From Candidatus Paraburkholderia kirkii (GTDB lineage Bacteria; Pseudomonadota; Gammaproteobacteria; Burkholderiales; Burkholderiaceae), in assembly GCA_001189345.1 (NCBI GenBank), contig LFKV01000001.1, positions 124,001-188,000 of the forward strand: a stretch of DNA of 64,000 nt, written 5' to 3'. Shown here piece after piece: positions 21,205-32,209 of this stretch. Under the pieces are notes generated by a model that saw nothing but the letters and a program-made list of their open reading frames with translations, did not search any database and was not told the DNA's origin. The first letter of the stretch is position 1; each line of letters begins with the position of its first letter. The translations under genes and the position numbers were made by a program.

Positions 21205-21288
21205 ACTTCGTCGCGGCCGGCGCGTTTTTGCCATTCCTAAGCAAACATTAAGCAACTCGCCGGTCGCTTCAAAAACCAACACATCAAT

Positions 21289-22506
21289 TTGATCAACGCA
21301 GCGCTCGTCGGCATCGACTTCGGCAAGATCGATTTCGAAGCCAGTCTGGAAGAACTCAGTCTGCTCGCACAAAGTGCGGGCGCCCATCCCGCCGTCACGC
21401 TCACCGGCCGCCGCTCGAGCCCCGATGCCAAGATGTTCATCGGCAGCGGCAAGGTCGAGGAACTGCGCCTGCAGTGCGAAGCGAACAACGTCGAACTCGT
21501 CATCTTCAATCATGCGCTCGCGCCCGCGCAGCAGCGCAATCTCGAGATGGCGCTGAATCGCCGCGTGGTCGATCGCACGAGCCTCATTCTCGATATCTTC
21601 GCGCAGCGCGCCCGCAGCCACGAAGGCAAGCTGCAGGTCGAGCTCGCGCAACTGCAATATCTGTCGACGCGCCTCATTCGCGCGTGGACTCACCTCGAAC
21701 GTCAGAAGGGCGGTATCGGCCTGCGCGGCCCGGGCGAAACGCAACTCGAAACCGACCGCCGTCTGATCGGCGAGCGCATCAAGGCGCTCAAGACACGGCT
21801 CGACAAGCTGCGCCGCCAGCACGGCACGCAGCGGCGTCAGCGCGCGCGCAACCGCACGATGTCGGTGTCGCTGGTCGGCTATACGAACGCGGGCAAGTCC
21901 ACGCTCTTCAACGCGCTCACGAAGGCGCAGGCGTACGCCGCGGACCAGTTGTTCGCGACGCTCGATACCACCTCGCGCCGCGTGTTCCTCGGTGAGGAAG
22001 CGGGGCACGTGGTCGTGTCGGATACCGTCGGGTTCATTCGCGAATTGCCGCACCAGCTCGTCGCGGCGTTCCGCGCGACGCTCGAGGAAACCATTCACGC
22101 CGACCTGCTGCTGCACGTCGTCGACGCGTCGAGCGCCGTGCGCCTCGATCAGATCGATCAAGTGAACGAGGTTTTGCGCGGCATCGGCGCGGATTCGATC
22201 CGCCAGATTCTCGTCTTAAACAAGATCGATGCGGTGCCCGAGCTCGCGGCCCGCGGCGAGGCGGTTGAAAGGGACGAGTATGGTAATATTTCGCGCGTCT
22301 TTCTGAGCGCTCGCACGGGTCAGGGGCTCGATGCGCTGCGCGCTGCCATCGCCGAAACCGCCGCGGCGGACACCGAAGAAACCGATGCGGGCCTACCCAG
22401 CGTGCTCGCCGGATTCGCGGAGCTGCACGAGACGTCAGAAGCCAAGCAATCCACGCAGTCCGGGTCAAACGCCCTACACGACACGCACGCGCAGCTCGAG
22501 GACTAG
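21289..22506 (+). CDS. hflX: Ribosome-dissociating GTPase HflX
   Basis: HflX is a GTPase that splits stalled or heat-damaged ribosomes. It has an N-terminal HflX domain (LTGRRSSPDAKMFIGSGK), the conserved GGIGLRGPGETQLETDRR linker and a G domain with Walker A GYTNAGKST, SDTVGFIRELPHQLV and NKID. It has 405 residues if started at TTG 21289 (reading INAALVGIDFGK). No ATG occurs at the conserved beginning. The TTG start or a slightly upstream non-ATG start is therefore the best guess. It is intact. The hfq-hflX-hflK-hflC order is conserved, but the last two genes are broken. Confidence 0.9.
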   Translation: MINAALVGIDFGKIDFEASLEELSLLAQSAGAHPAVTLTGRRSSPDAKMFIGSGKVEELRLQCEANNVELVIFNHALAPAQQRNLEMALNRRVVDRTSLILDIFAQRARSHEGKLQVELAQLQYLSTRLIRAWTHLERQKGGIGLRGPGETQLETDRRLIGERIKALKTRLDKLRRQHGTQRRQRARNRTMSVSLVGYTNAGKSTLFNALTKAQAYAADQLFATLDTTSRRVFLGEEAGHVVVSDTVGFIRELPHQLVAAFRATLEETIHADLLLHVVDASSAVRLDQIDQVNEVLRGIGADSIRQILVLNKIDAVPELAARGEAVERDEYGNISRVFLSARTGQGLDALRAAIAETAAADTEETDAGLPSVLAGFAELHETSEAKQSTQSGSNALHDTHAQLED

Positions 22507-22609
22507 CGGCCTGCCGTCGAACGTGACGATCACAAGGTTCCCGAGCACGGACACTGATCCGTCCGGAATCGAATCGGCCCGCATCGATCCGTATTGACCC
22601 GGCTGCCTA

Positions 22610-23920
22610 ATGGTAAATCACCGAGTGAACGACTACAACGAGCGGACTAACCGGCAACGCGAACATGCCGTCTTTTCGATCAACGATCTGCACTGGGGGC
22701 GGGGCGATGGCAATGGCGTGAAGAACGACACGAAGCGTCCGCAGGACCGCAAGCGTCCCAACGGCAAGGACGAAGGTCCGCCCGATCTCGACGAGATGTG
22801 GCGCGAATTCAACCGCCGCATCGCCGGCGTGTTCGGGCGCAAGCCCGGCAACGGCGCGCCCCGCGACAACGGCCGCGGCACCAGGATCGGCCTCGGGATC
22901 ATCATCGGCGTGCTGATCGCCATTTATCTCGGCAGCGGCGTGTTCGTCGTGCAGGACGGTCATGTCGGCGTCATCTCGCAGTTCGGCAAGTATCGTCAGA
23001 CGGTCGCGCAGGGCATTCACTGGCGTCTGCCGTATCCGTTCCAGTCGGGCGAAATCGTCGATACCTCGCAGATCCGCTCGGTCGAAGTGGGGCGCGGCAC
23101 GGCGCTCTCGCAGGGCAACGTGCGCGATGCGTCGCTTCTCACGAGCGAGGCGGACATCATCGACGTGCAATACCAGATCAAATCGCCGACCGACTTCCTG
23201 TTCTGCAATCTCGACCCCGACCAGAGCGTCGTGCAGGCCGCGCAAGCCGCGATTCGCGAGATCGCTGGCAGCCTCAAGACGGACGACATGCTCTACAAGG
23301 ACCGCGAGGCGTTGTGTTCGCGCTTGGCCGAGTCGATTCAGCGCTCGCTCGACACCTATCGCACCGGCCTGCAGGTGACGGGCGTCGCGGTGCAGAGCGT
23401 GCAGGTGCCGCAGCAGGTGCAGTCAGCGTTCGAGGAAGCGTCGCGCGTGCGCCACAGGCCAGGATAACGAACGCGCCCGCGATGATACCGCGCAGGCCTA
23501 TGTCGATCAGCTGCTTCCGCGCGCGAAGGCCGACGCGGCCAGGATAATCGACGAGGCCACGGCCTACGCAATCGCGAGGTCACGCAGGCGCAAGGGCGAC
23601 GCGGAGCGCTTCAAGGAGGTCTACGCCGAATACTCGAAGGCGCCCGCGGTCATCCGTCAACGCATGTATCCTGGACACGATGCAGCAGATCTATTCGCGC
23701 ACCACGAAGGTTTTCGTGGACAGCAAGGCCGGCAACAACGTAGTGTATCTGCCGCTCGACAAGCTCGTCGAAGCGAATCGTCAGCAGGCGAAGGACGCGG
23801 CCGAGGGTTCGGCGGCGCGAGCGGCACGGTCGCCGCGGGCCGAGCGCGAATGCCGGCGGCGATCCGCTGCGCTTGCGGGACGCGTTCCGCTCCCGCAACC
23901 GTCAAGACGATCTGCAATAA
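22610..23920 (+). pseudogene. hflK: hflK, FtsH-protease modulator subunit, multiply frameshifted
   Basis: HflK with HflC forms the SPFH-domain cage around FtsH. The first ~280 codons are good: cytoplasmic Gly/Asn-rich N-terminus, transmembrane helix IGLGIIIGVLIAIYL, and an SPFH domain to QVQSAFEEASR. The frame is lost near 23450 (ends HRPG at 23467). The remaining HflK sequence is scattered over other frames: AQAYVDQLLPRAKADAARII, ERFKEVYAEYSKAPAVI, then MQQIYSRTTKVFVDSKAGNN. It ends with RNRQDDLQ before TAA 23918-23920. At least four to five separate indels are needed, for example an extra G near 23593 and an extra C near 23670. It is not functional. Confidence 0.88.
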
Positions 23921-23931
23921 GGGGCGCGAAC

Positions 23932-24807
23932 ATGAATCGAATCATTGCGCTCGTCGTCGCGGTCGTCATCGTGCTGTTCATCGGCTCCTCGATGATCTTC
24001 ACCGTCGATGAAAGACATGCCGCGGTCGTGGCCGCTCACGGCGAAGGCAGCCCGCGGCTCGAAGGTCCCGGCCTGTCTTCAAGCTGCCGCCGCCGTTCCA
24101 GACGCTCACGCTCATCGACACGCGCACGCTCACCATCGACGAATCCGGCGCCGACCGTTTCTCGACGGAGGACAAAGAACGAAGTGCTGGTGAACACGGT
24201 GATATCGCGTCGCCGACCCGCTCAAGCTCTTCGAGAGCAACGAGAAGAACACGCAGACGGCCAGCGCATCATCGCGCTGGCGAGCGGCTTCGCGAAGCGC
24301 TCGCTCACCGACGCGCTCGGCAATCAGCAGGCGCTCGCGAGCGAGGCGCAGAAGAGCGTGGAAGACGCGGCCGCGGCGTTCGGCGTGCAGCTCGTCGACC
24401 TGCAGATGACGCGCATCGACTTTTCGTCGGCGGTGGCCGATTCGGTCTACAAGCGCATGATCGCGGCGCGCCAGCAGGCGGCGGCCAACGAGCGCGCGAA
24501 GGGCACGGCGGAAGCGGACAAGATCAAGGCGAACGCGGAACGCGAGCAGCAGCAGATTCTCGTCGACGCCTACAGCCAGGCGCAGTCCATCAAGGGCGAA
24601 GGAGACAGCAAGGCGGCGGCCATAGCGGCCGATACGTACGGACGCGATCCGCAGCTCTACCAGTTCTATCAGAGCCTCGAAGCGTATAAGAAGACGTTCA
24701 AGCCGGGCGACGTGATCGTCGTCGACCCGAGCAGCAAATTCTTCCGCTTCATGAAAAGCCCGAATGGCGGCGCGCCGGACACGCCGCCCGCCGCCGCGAA
24801 GCACTGA
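23932..24807 (+). pseudogene. hflC: hflC, FtsH-protease modulator subunit, frameshifted and internally deleted
   Basis: It begins correctly with MNRIIALVVAVVIVLFIGSS and FTVDERHAAVVAAHGEG. It loses frame near 24075, where LPPPFQTLTLIDTRTLTIDE and RFSTEDKNEVLVNTVI are in shifted frames. The frame of the start recovers only from QRIIALASGFAKRSLTDALG onward to the normal end FFRFMKSPNGG. The segment around 24205-24300 is also short relative to the family. Indels and a deletion in the SPFH domain make it non-functional. It is partner of the equally destroyed hflK. Confidence 0.85.
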
Positions 24808-24867
24808 TCCTGCCCGCGCGGCGCGTCGGAATTCATCCGGACGCGCCGCGCTTTCATTCCCTTGGAC

Positions 24868-25053
24868 ATGGCCGAGACGTTACTGCTCGCTCTTGCGTTG
24901 ATGCTGATCATCGAAGGCATGTTTCCCTTCGTGTTTCCGATCGCGTGGCGCAATACCTTTCGCCGCATCGCGGAGCGGCCGATCCACCACATTCGCATCG
25001 GCGGACTGATCGCGATGGCGCTCGGCCTGATTCTGCTTCTGATCGCGACATGA
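24868..25053 (+). CDS. DUF2065 small inner-membrane protein (YjeT-like)
   Basis: A 61-residue protein with two transmembrane helices (LLLALALMLIIEGMFPFVF and GGLIAMALGLILLLIA). It is typical of DUF2065 proteins found between hflC and hisZ/purA in Proteobacteria. Function is unknown. ATG 24868 is chosen over the TTG six bases upstream. It remains intact although the two preceding genes are broken. Confidence 0.85.
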   Translation: MAETLLLALALMLIIEGMFPFVFPIAWRNTFRRIAERPIHHIRIGGLIAMALGLILLLIAT

Positions 25054-25178
25054 TCGAAACGCCCGGCAGCGCGGCATCATTTCGCCTATCTTGTCCTTAT
25101 TCTTTCGTCCCTGACCGTTGAAGTCCGCGAGCGCCGCGCCGCAAGCGCAACGCGCCGCGTCCCGTAGGAAACGTATCG

Positions 25179-26330
25179 ATGTCCACCTGGTTACTTCCCG
25201 AGAATATCGCCGACGTATTGCCGTCGGAAGCCCGCAAGATCGAAGAGCTGCGCCGCCGCCTGCTCGACCGTTTCCGTTCGTACGGCTACGAACTCGTGAT
25301 GCCGCCGATGCTCGAGTATCTCGAATCGCTCCTGACGAGCGGCGGAAGCGACCTCGATCTGCGCACCTTCAAGCTCGTCGACCAATTGTCCGGGCGCACG
25401 CTCGGCCTGCGCGCGGACATCACGCCGCAGGTCTCGCGCATCGACGCGCACCTGCTGAACCGTCAGGGCGTGACGCGCCTGTGCTACGCCGGGGTCGTGC
25501 AGCACACGCGCCCGCGTGGGCTGCACGCGACGCGCGAGCAGATTCAGATCGGCGCGGAAATCTACGGCCATGCGGGGCTCGAGGCGGATCTCGAGATCCA
25601 GCAGCTAATGCTGGATTCGCTGCATCTGGCCGGTCTGACGAAAGTGCGCCTCGATCTGTGCCACGCGGGCGTGCTCGCCGCGCTTCTGGAGCTGGAGCCC
25701 GCCGCGGCATCGCTCGGCGAGGCGCTCTACGACGCGCTCGCGAGCAAGGACGTGCCGCGCCTGCATGAACTCACGGCACATCTCGGCCAGGTGCCGCGCG
25801 AGGCGCTGCGCGCGCTGCCCTCGCTCTACGGCGATGCGTCGGCGCTGCAGATCGCGCGCGGCCGCCTGCCGAACCTGCCGGTGATCGCCCGCGCGCTCGA
25901 CGATCTCGCATTCCTCGCGGGCCAGGTCGAAAGCGCGGAGCTGATGATCGACCTCGCGGACCTGCGCGGCTATGCCTATCACAGCGGCGTGATGTTCTCG
26001 GCCTACGTGGACGGCGTGCCGAATGCGGTCGCGCGCGGCGGCCGTTACGACGACGTGGGCCTCGCATACGGCCGGGCGCGGCCCGCGACGGGTTTCTCGC
26101 TCGATCTGCGCGAAGTGGCGCGCATTTCGCCCGTCGACGCGCGTGGCAGCGCAGTCCTCGCGCCGTGGAAGCATGACGAGCCGCTGCGCGCGGCGATCTC
26201 GGCGCTGCGCGACGCGGGTGAAGTGGTCATCCAGGCGCTGCCCGGCCACGAGCACGATCTGGACGAATTCGCGTTCGACCGCGTGCTCGTCGAGCGCGGC
26301 GGCAGGTGGACGGTCGAGCCGCGCGCCTGA
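25179..26330 (+). CDS. hisZ: ATP phosphoribosyltransferase regulatory subunit HisZ
   Basis: HisZ is a class II aaRS-like paralogue without synthetase activity that pairs with short HisG for the first step of histidine synthesis. It has 383 residues, begins [20 protein letters not shown], and carries [21 protein letters not shown] and [11 protein letters not shown]. An aggaa ribosome site precedes ATG 25179. It is intact. An IS630 copy begins about 42 bases after the stop. In related genomes the next gene is purA in the same direction. Confidence 0.93.
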   Translation: MSTWLLPENIADVLPSEARKIEELRRRLLDRFRSYGYELVMPPMLEYLESLLTSGGSDLDLRTFKLVDQLSGRTLGLRADITPQVSRIDAHLLNRQGVTRLCYAGVVQHTRPRGLHATREQIQIGAEIYGHAGLEADLEIQQLMLDSLHLAGLTKVRLDLCHAGVLAALLELEPAAASLGEALYDALASKDVPRLHELTAHLGQVPREALRALPSLYGDASALQIARGRLPNLPVIARALDDLAFLAGQVESAELMIDLADLRGYAYHSGVMFSAYVDGVPNAVARGGRYDDVGLAYGRARPATGFSLDLREVARISPVDARGSAVLAPWKHDEPLRAAISALRDAGEVVIQALPGHEHDLDEFAFDRVLVERGGRWTVEPRA

Positions 26331-26373
26331 CCGGAAAGGATACAGCTGCTTGATCGGCAAGGGATTTTCACTA

Positions 26374-27487
26374 TTGCGCTGCGTCATTGAATTAGCACCC
26401 TGTCTGTGTTCAGATACAGGTCATGGGTCAAAATGAACCTGACAGATATCGAACGTGAGCAACTGTTGTCGGCGGCGCGCAGCCGAACGGTGCGTGCGGC
26501 GGACGTGCGACGCGCAAAGTTGATCCTGATGCTCGAGGACGGCGAATCGCGCGACAGTATCATGCGCACACTGGGTTGCGATTCGCGCTTCATCGCACGC
26601 TGGTCGGGGCGCTTCCTCAGCGAGCGACTAGCCGGCATGTACGCCCGGCACCGCGGGCGGGCGCCTACGCAGCCACCGGCCAAACTGGAAGCGCGGGTGC
26701 TCAAGTGCACCCTCAAGCACAAACCCGCCGACGGTTCGACACACTGGAGTAGCTACAAGCTCGCAGCAGAACTCGGCGACGTATCGGTCTCGGCCGTGCA
26801 GCGCATCTGGCGCAAGCACGGCATCAAGCCGCAGCAGTTGGAGCGGCACATGGTCTCCAACGACCCGGACTTCGAGACCAAGGCAGCCGACGTGATCGGG
26901 CTGTACCTGAACCCGCCGGCGCACGCAGCGGTGTTCTGCGTGGACGAGAAGACCGCGATCCAGGCACTCGATCGCAAGGACCGTATGCTGCCGCTGTCGC
27001 CCGGGCGCGCCGAGAGTCACGGCTTCGAGTACAAGCGCAACGGCACGCTCAGCCTGTTCGCGGCGTTCAATACTGCCACCGGCGAGGTGCTGGGCAAGAC
27101 GGTGGCGCGCCACACCAGCGAGCAGTTCGTGGCCTTCCTGACCGACGTCGTCGCCAGCCAGCCCAAACGCCGGGAAATCCACGCGATCTGCGACAACGTC
27201 AGCAGCCATAAGACGCAGCGGGTTGCCGACTTCCTTGATGCGCAGCGCAACGTGCACCTGCACTTCACGCCGACCTACTCGTCGTGGCTCAACCAGGTGG
27301 AGAACTGGTTCTCGCGCATTCAGCGTGAAGTGATCGCTCGCGGCATCTTCACTTCGGTGAAGGATTGGGATCGCAAACTGATGCCGATACATCCGCGAAC
27401 ACAACAAGAACCCGAAACCGATCAAGTGGAAATATGACGATCCTTCGCGCCGGATTCGACCAGTGCCAATTCAATGACGCAATGGAG
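26374..27487 (+). mobile_element. IS630-family insertion sequence, copy 1
   Basis: This is a 1114-base element between presumed TA dinucleotides (26372-26373 and 27488-27489), the IS630 target. The ends share the imperfect inverted repeat TGCGTCATTGAATTRGCAC. The left end matches poorly over its outermost ~10 bases. It carries one transposase gene, and the same element occurs inverted at 32210-33323 with identical length. Exact outer boundaries are inferred from the TA rule. Confidence 0.85.
26433..27437 (+). CDS. IS630-family transposase, copy 1 (C-terminus frameshifted)
   Basis: A Tc1/mariner-like DDE transposase. Helix-turn-helix domains lie in the N-terminal third (SIMRTLGCDSRFIARWSGRF, SVSAVQRIWRKHGIKP). 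The catalytic core has CVDEKTAIQAL, ICDNVSSHKTQRV and FTPTYSSWLNQVENWF, providing D, D and E. ATG 26433 (MNLTDIEREQ) is preferred over GTG 26406. After DRKLM the frame reads PIHPRTQQEPETDQVEI. The next frame reads RYIREHNKNPKPIKWKYDD, the expected ending, so there is one extra C near 27383. The catalytic residues precede the shift. Whether the altered tail is active is unknown. The identical change is in copy 2. Confidence 0.85.
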   Translation: MNLTDIEREQLLSAARSRTVRAADVRRAKLILMLEDGESRDSIMRTLGCDSRFIARWSGRFLSERLAGMYARHRGRAPTQPPAKLEARVLKCTLKHKPADGSTHWSSYKLAAELGDVSVSAVQRIWRKHGIKPQQLERHMVSNDPDFETKAADVIGLYLNPPAHAAVFCVDEKTAIQALDRKDRMLPLSPGRAESHGFEYKRNGTLSLFAAFNTATGEVLGKTVARHTSEQFVAFLTDVVASQPKRREIHAICDNVSSHKTQRVADFLDAQRNVHLHFTPTYSSWLNQVENWFSRIQREVIARGIFTSVKDWDRKLMPIHPRTQQEPETDQVEI

Positions 27488-27565
27488 TAGGCTTAAAACA
27501 TAGGCAGAAGACTACCTCAAAATTTAAGCGTTACCGCATGTCCGGCTTTTGCGGGGGACGGCCCA
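27488..27565 (+). repeat. ~78-base repeat unit, copy A (between IS630 copy 1 and tex remnant)
   Basis: It starts TAGGCTTAAAACATAGGC and ends GGACGGCCCA. It is nearly identical to 33324-33400. It also contains a short internal inverted repeat (GCTTAAA / TTTAAGC). It joins directly to tex coding sequence at 27566, so it marks the point where the tex gene is cut. It is probably an IS or MITE end. Confidence 0.8.
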
Positions 27566-27867
27566 AGGACGGCCTCGTGCACGTCTCGGCGATGTCCACG
27601 AAGTTCATCAAGGATCCGCACGAAGTGGTGAAGACCGGTCAGGTCGTCAAGGTGAAGGTGCTGGAGACGGACGTGAAACGCCAGCGCATCTCGCTCACCA
27701 TGCGTCTCGACGACGACTTCGCACTGGCCTCGTCCGGCGGCGCAGGCGCGCAGCGCGGCGGCCAGGACCGCCGTTCGGGCGGCGAGCGCGATGCTCGCGG
27801 CAATCAGCGCCGCGAGCCGGAACCGGCGGGCGCAATGGCGGCGGCGTTCGCAAAACTGAAACGCTGA
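27566..27867 (+). pseudogene. tex: tex, 3' remnant (S1 RNA-binding domain and C-terminal tail)
   Basis: Tex is a ~780-residue nucleic-acid-binding protein. Only the last ~100 residues remain: the second half of the S1 domain ([40 protein letters not shown]) and the Gly/Arg/Gln-rich tail ending [11 protein letters not shown]. The 5' side is replaced by the 78-base repeat and the IS630 copy. There is no start signal belonging to tex. The missing 5' part is not elsewhere in the window. It remains convergent with kup across a shared terminator, an arrangement likely ancestral. Confidence 0.85.
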
Positions 27868-27884
27868 AGTCGTACGCTTCAAGC

Positions 27885-27923
27885 AAGAACCCCCCACGCC
27901 TTCGGCGTGGGGGGTTCTTTTTT
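27885..27923. terminator. Bidirectional terminator between tex remnant and kup
   Basis: AAGAACCCCCCACGCC-TTCG-GCGTGGGGGGTTCTT followed by T's. This is a very strong GC-rich hairpin with A/T flanks on both sides, serving two convergent genes. Confidence 0.93.
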
Positions 27924-27943
27924 CACGACTGCTTCGATCGGCG

Positions 27944-29836
27944 TCAGATCTCGATCTTCGTTCCGAGCTCGACGACGCGATTCGCCGGAATGCTGAAGAA
28001 GTCGGTCGACTTGGCCGCGTTCTGGTGCATCCAGGCGAACACGCGCTCGCGCCACACCGACATGCCCGGCAACTCCGTCGGCACGACCGTCTCGCGCGCC
28101 ATGAAGAAGGACGTGTCCATCAGCTCGAAAGTCATCGCGTGCGTGCGCGTGATCTGCTCGAGCACGGCCTTCACGTCCGGCGTCTCGTTGAAGCCATACG
28201 CCGCCTTGACGAGGAAGAGCCCGCCGCCGATGTCCTTCACTTCGAGACGATGGGCGTCGTCGACGTAAGGAATGTCGCGCGTGGCGAAGTTCATGAAGAT
28301 GGTGCGCTCGTGCAGCACCTTGTTGTGCTTCAGGTTGTGCAGGAGACTCACGGGCACGAGCGAATCGCTGCCGGTGAGATAGATCGCCGTGCCCGACACG
28401 CGATGCGGCGGATGCGCGAGCAGGCCCTGCAGGAACGGCATCAGCGGAATGCCGTCCGCGGCCGTGCGGTCCTTCACGATCATGCGGCCCTTGTACCATG
28501 TCATCAGCAGGAAGAAGAGCGCCCCGCCGATGCACAAAGGCAGCCAGCCGCCCTGCTCGACCTTGAGCAGGCTGGCGCCGAAGAAGCCAATGTCGATCGC
28601 GAGAAACACCGCGATCATTCCGCCGACGAGAAAGCGGTTCCAGCCCCACAGGTTCACCATCACCACCGACACGAGGATGGTGGTCGTGAGCATGGTGGCG
28701 GTCACGGCGAGGCCGTACGCGGCCGCCAGATTCTCCGAGCTCTTGAAGCCCACCACGATGCACAGGATGATGAACAGCAGCATCCAGTTGACGAGCGGAA
28801 TATAGATCTGCCCGATCGCGAGATCCGACGTGTGCAGGATCTTCATGCGCGGCACGTAGCCGAGCTGGATCGCCTGGCTGGTCAGCGAATAGGCGCCCGA
28901 GATCACGGCCTGCGAGGCGATCACCGTGGCGACCGTCGAGAGGATCACGAGCGACAGCAGGGCCCAGTCGGGCGCGAGCAGGAAGAACGGACTCTCGATG
29001 GCCTTGGGCGAATGCATCAGCAACGCGCCCTGACCGAAGTAGTTCAGCAGCAGCGACGGCATCACGAGGCCGTACCAGCCGCAACGAATCGGCTTCGCGC
29101 CGAAGTGGCCCATGTCGGCGTAGAGCGCTTCCGCGCCGGTCAGCACCAGCACCACCGATCCGAGCACGATATACGCCTGCAGCACATGCTGGGCCATGAA
29201 GGAAATGGCGTAGTAAGGATTGAGCGCGGCGATGATGCGCGGCTCCATCACGATGTGCACGACGCCCAGCACGGCGAGCGTCACGAACCACACAAGCATG
29301 ATCGGACCGAAGAGCTTGCCGACCACCGCCGTGCCGTGGCGCTGAATCCAGAACAGCGCGATGAGGATGACCATCGTGATCGGCAGCACGTAGGGCGAGA
29401 GCTTGGGCGCCGCGATCTCGAGACCCTCGACCGCCGAGATCACCGACATCGCCGGCGTGATGACCGCGTCGCCGTAGAACATGCACGCGCCGAAGATGCC
29501 GAGCATCATCAGGACGCCCGAAACCTTGCCCGACTCCTTCACGCTGCGCAGCGCGAGCGTCGTCATGGCAAACACGCCGCCTTCGCCGTTGTTGTCGGCG
29601 CGCATGACGAACAGCACGTACTTGACGGCGACCACCATGACGATCGCCCAGAAGAGCAGGGAAATGACGCCGAGGATCGACGCTTCGGAAAGACCGATGC
29701 CGTACGATGGGCTAAAGGCTTCCTTCAATGAATAGAGAGGACTCGTGCCGATGTCGCCGAATACGACGCCGATGGCCGCGAGCGCAAGCGAGGGCAATGG
29801 CTGTTTATGCTCGTGCGCGTGAGTCGTGTTAGTCAT
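27944..29836 (-). CDS. kup: Low-affinity potassium uptake protein Kup
   Basis: Kup is a proton-coupled K+ importer of the KUP/HAK/KT family. It has 630 residues. The N-terminal membrane part has ~12 helices, beginning with the family motif [37 protein letters not shown] and [21 protein letters not shown]-terminal cytoplasmic domain follows (~residues 460-630). It is intact with no lesion. It lies in the segment bracketed by the inverted IS630 pair, transcribed in the same direction as PRT and purA. Confidence 0.94.
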   Translation of the reverse strand: MTNTTHAHEHKQPLPSLALAAIGVVFGDIGTSPLYSLKEAFSPSYGIGLSEASILGVISLLFWAIVMVVAVKYVLFVMRADNNGEGGVFAMTTLALRSVKESGKVSGVLMMLGIFGACMFYGDAVITPAMSVISAVEGLEIAAPKLSPYVLPITMVILIALFWIQRHGTAVVGKLFGPIMLVWFVTLAVLGVVHIVMEPRIIAALNPYYAISFMAQHVLQAYIVLGSVVLVLTGAEALYADMGHFGAKPIRCGWYGLVMPSLLLNYFGQGALLMHSPKAIESPFFLLAPDWALLSLVILSTVATVIASQAVISGAYSLTSQAIQLGYVPRMKILHTSDLAIGQIYIPLVNWMLLFIILCIVVGFKSSENLAAAYGLAVTATMLTTTILVSVVMVNLWGWNRFLVGGMIAVFLAIDIGFFGASLLKVEQGGWLPLCIGGALFFLLMTWYKGRMIVKDRTAADGIPLMPFLQGLLAHPPHRVSGTAIYLTGSDSLVPVSLLHNLKHNKVLHERTIFMNFATRDIPYVDDAHRLEVKDIGGGLFLVKAAYGFNETPDVKAVLEQITRTHAMTFELMDTSFFMARETVVPTELPGMSVWRERVFAWMHQNAAKSTDFFSIPANRVVELGTKIEI

Positions 29837-30021
29837 AAAAGCGAAATATCCGTCCAGGGCGGAAAAAAACGAACGCTATTCTATCTAACGTCGCACGCAG
29901 GGGCGCTTTCTCGCATGTTGCTCGGACACTCCGAGAGACGCGAGTGAGAGTTTAGCATCGCGCCCGGATGCGTCGGCGGCCACGCGCGCGACGTTTCGTT
30001 GCGCGCGCCCGTCAGGCCGGC

Positions 30022-30068
30022 AAAAACAAAACGCCGTTGCATCCGGCGTCGTGCTAGGCGAACGGCGT
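30022..30068 (-). terminator. Rho-independent terminator downstream of the phosphoribosyltransferase gene
   Basis: On the minus strand, ACGCCGTT and AACGGCGT pair around a 22-base loop that itself contains a small hairpin. TTTTGTTTTT follows. It lies 17 bases after the PRT stop. Confidence 0.75.
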
Positions 30069-30084
30069 ATGTCCGACGAAACGA

Positions 30085-30648
30085 TCAGACCTCGCGGGTC
30101 AATCGCGTGAGTTCTGCATGCCGCGCTTGATCCATGCGCCGAGGGTTGTGCGGACGCACGGTGTCCCACTCCTCGAAAGGCTGATGAATCCACGGGTTCG
30201 TTTCAAGGTATTGAACGTGATAGTCGGGCTTCACCTTGGAACACGCCTTGTACCACAGCACCGCGGAGCGCACCGCGGTTATGCCCGGATAACGATCCTT
30301 CAGATGTTCCTGCACGCGCGCGAGCGTCACGCCGGAATCGACCAGCAGCACGTTGCCGGAGAGATCGCCGCGCGTCATCGTGATGTACTGCGCGATGTCG
30401 AGCTCGCCCTGCTCCGTGCCCGCTGCCTCGCGATACGAGCTCGTCGCGAGAATGGCGAACGGCAGGTCGTAGATGCGCGAGAGCTGATCGCCGACGCGCA
30501 GGCCGCCGCGCGCGAGGCACAGGGTCTTGTCGAACTTCCAGCCCGAATCGTGCACCTTCAGCGCGAGGAGTTCGATCAGCCGGTGGTATTCATCCCAGCC
30601 GCCCCAGAGGTTCTTGTCGTCGTTGCGCGGGTCCGTCATCGCGATCAT
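30085..30648 (-). CDS. Phosphoribosyltransferase-domain protein with a deleted PRPP-binding motif
   Basis: This is a type I PRTase-fold protein of the hypoxanthine/guanine or xanthine class, normally found between purA and kup in Burkholderia. It has 187 residues with KFDKTLCLARGGLRVGDQLS, ITMTRGDLSGNVLLV and TNPWIHQPFEEWD. The signature PRPP loop should read roughly VLLVDDLVDSGVTL, with two adjacent acidic residues. Here it reads VLLVDSGVTL, four residues short. A 12-base in-frame deletion between short gtcga-like repeats would explain this. The frame is open, but loss of the acidic pair predicts little or no PRPP binding. The start may be 30648 or the in-frame ATG at 30639. Confidence 0.8.
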   Translation of the reverse strand: MIAMTDPRNDDKNLWGGWDEYHRLIELLALKVHDSGWKFDKTLCLARGGLRVGDQLSRIYDLPFAILATSSYREAAGTEQGELDIAQYITMTRGDLSGNVLLVDSGVTLARVQEHLKDRYPGITAVRSAVLWYKACSKVKPDYHVQYLETNPWIHQPFEEWDTVRPHNPRRMDQARHAELTRLTREV

Positions 30649-30683
30649 CGTGAGGCTCTTTCAAATGCTTAGGTTATATACGA

Positions 30684-30710
30684 AATGTGGCCGCAGGAGG
30701 CGGCCACATT
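30684..30710 (-). terminator. Hairpin downstream of purA, possible terminator
   Basis: A perfect 11-base stem AATGTGGCCGC / GCGGCCACATT with a five-base loop. Only a weak T-run follows on the minus strand, so it could attenuate between purA and the downstream PRT gene. Confidence 0.5.
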
Positions 30711-30751
30711 CTTTACAGCGTCCGGTTCTCGGGTCGAAGCTCAGTCGAGGC

Positions 30752-32107
<1,356 letters not shown>

Positions 32108-32209
32108 TTAGCTGGTTAAAAACGTATTTTACCTATGTTCGCGAAAGGTTCTGAGTTTTTCGGGATGCGTTTCGCGTTTCCGTCACGCTTGCACGATTGG
32201 CATGGTCTA

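Noticed and set aside
28025-29731. 568-codon open frame on the plus strand opposite kup
   Set aside because: Its sequence is His/Arg/Glu-rich with no family resemblance and it lies wholly antisense to an intact kup; long chance frames are common opposite GC-rich genes.
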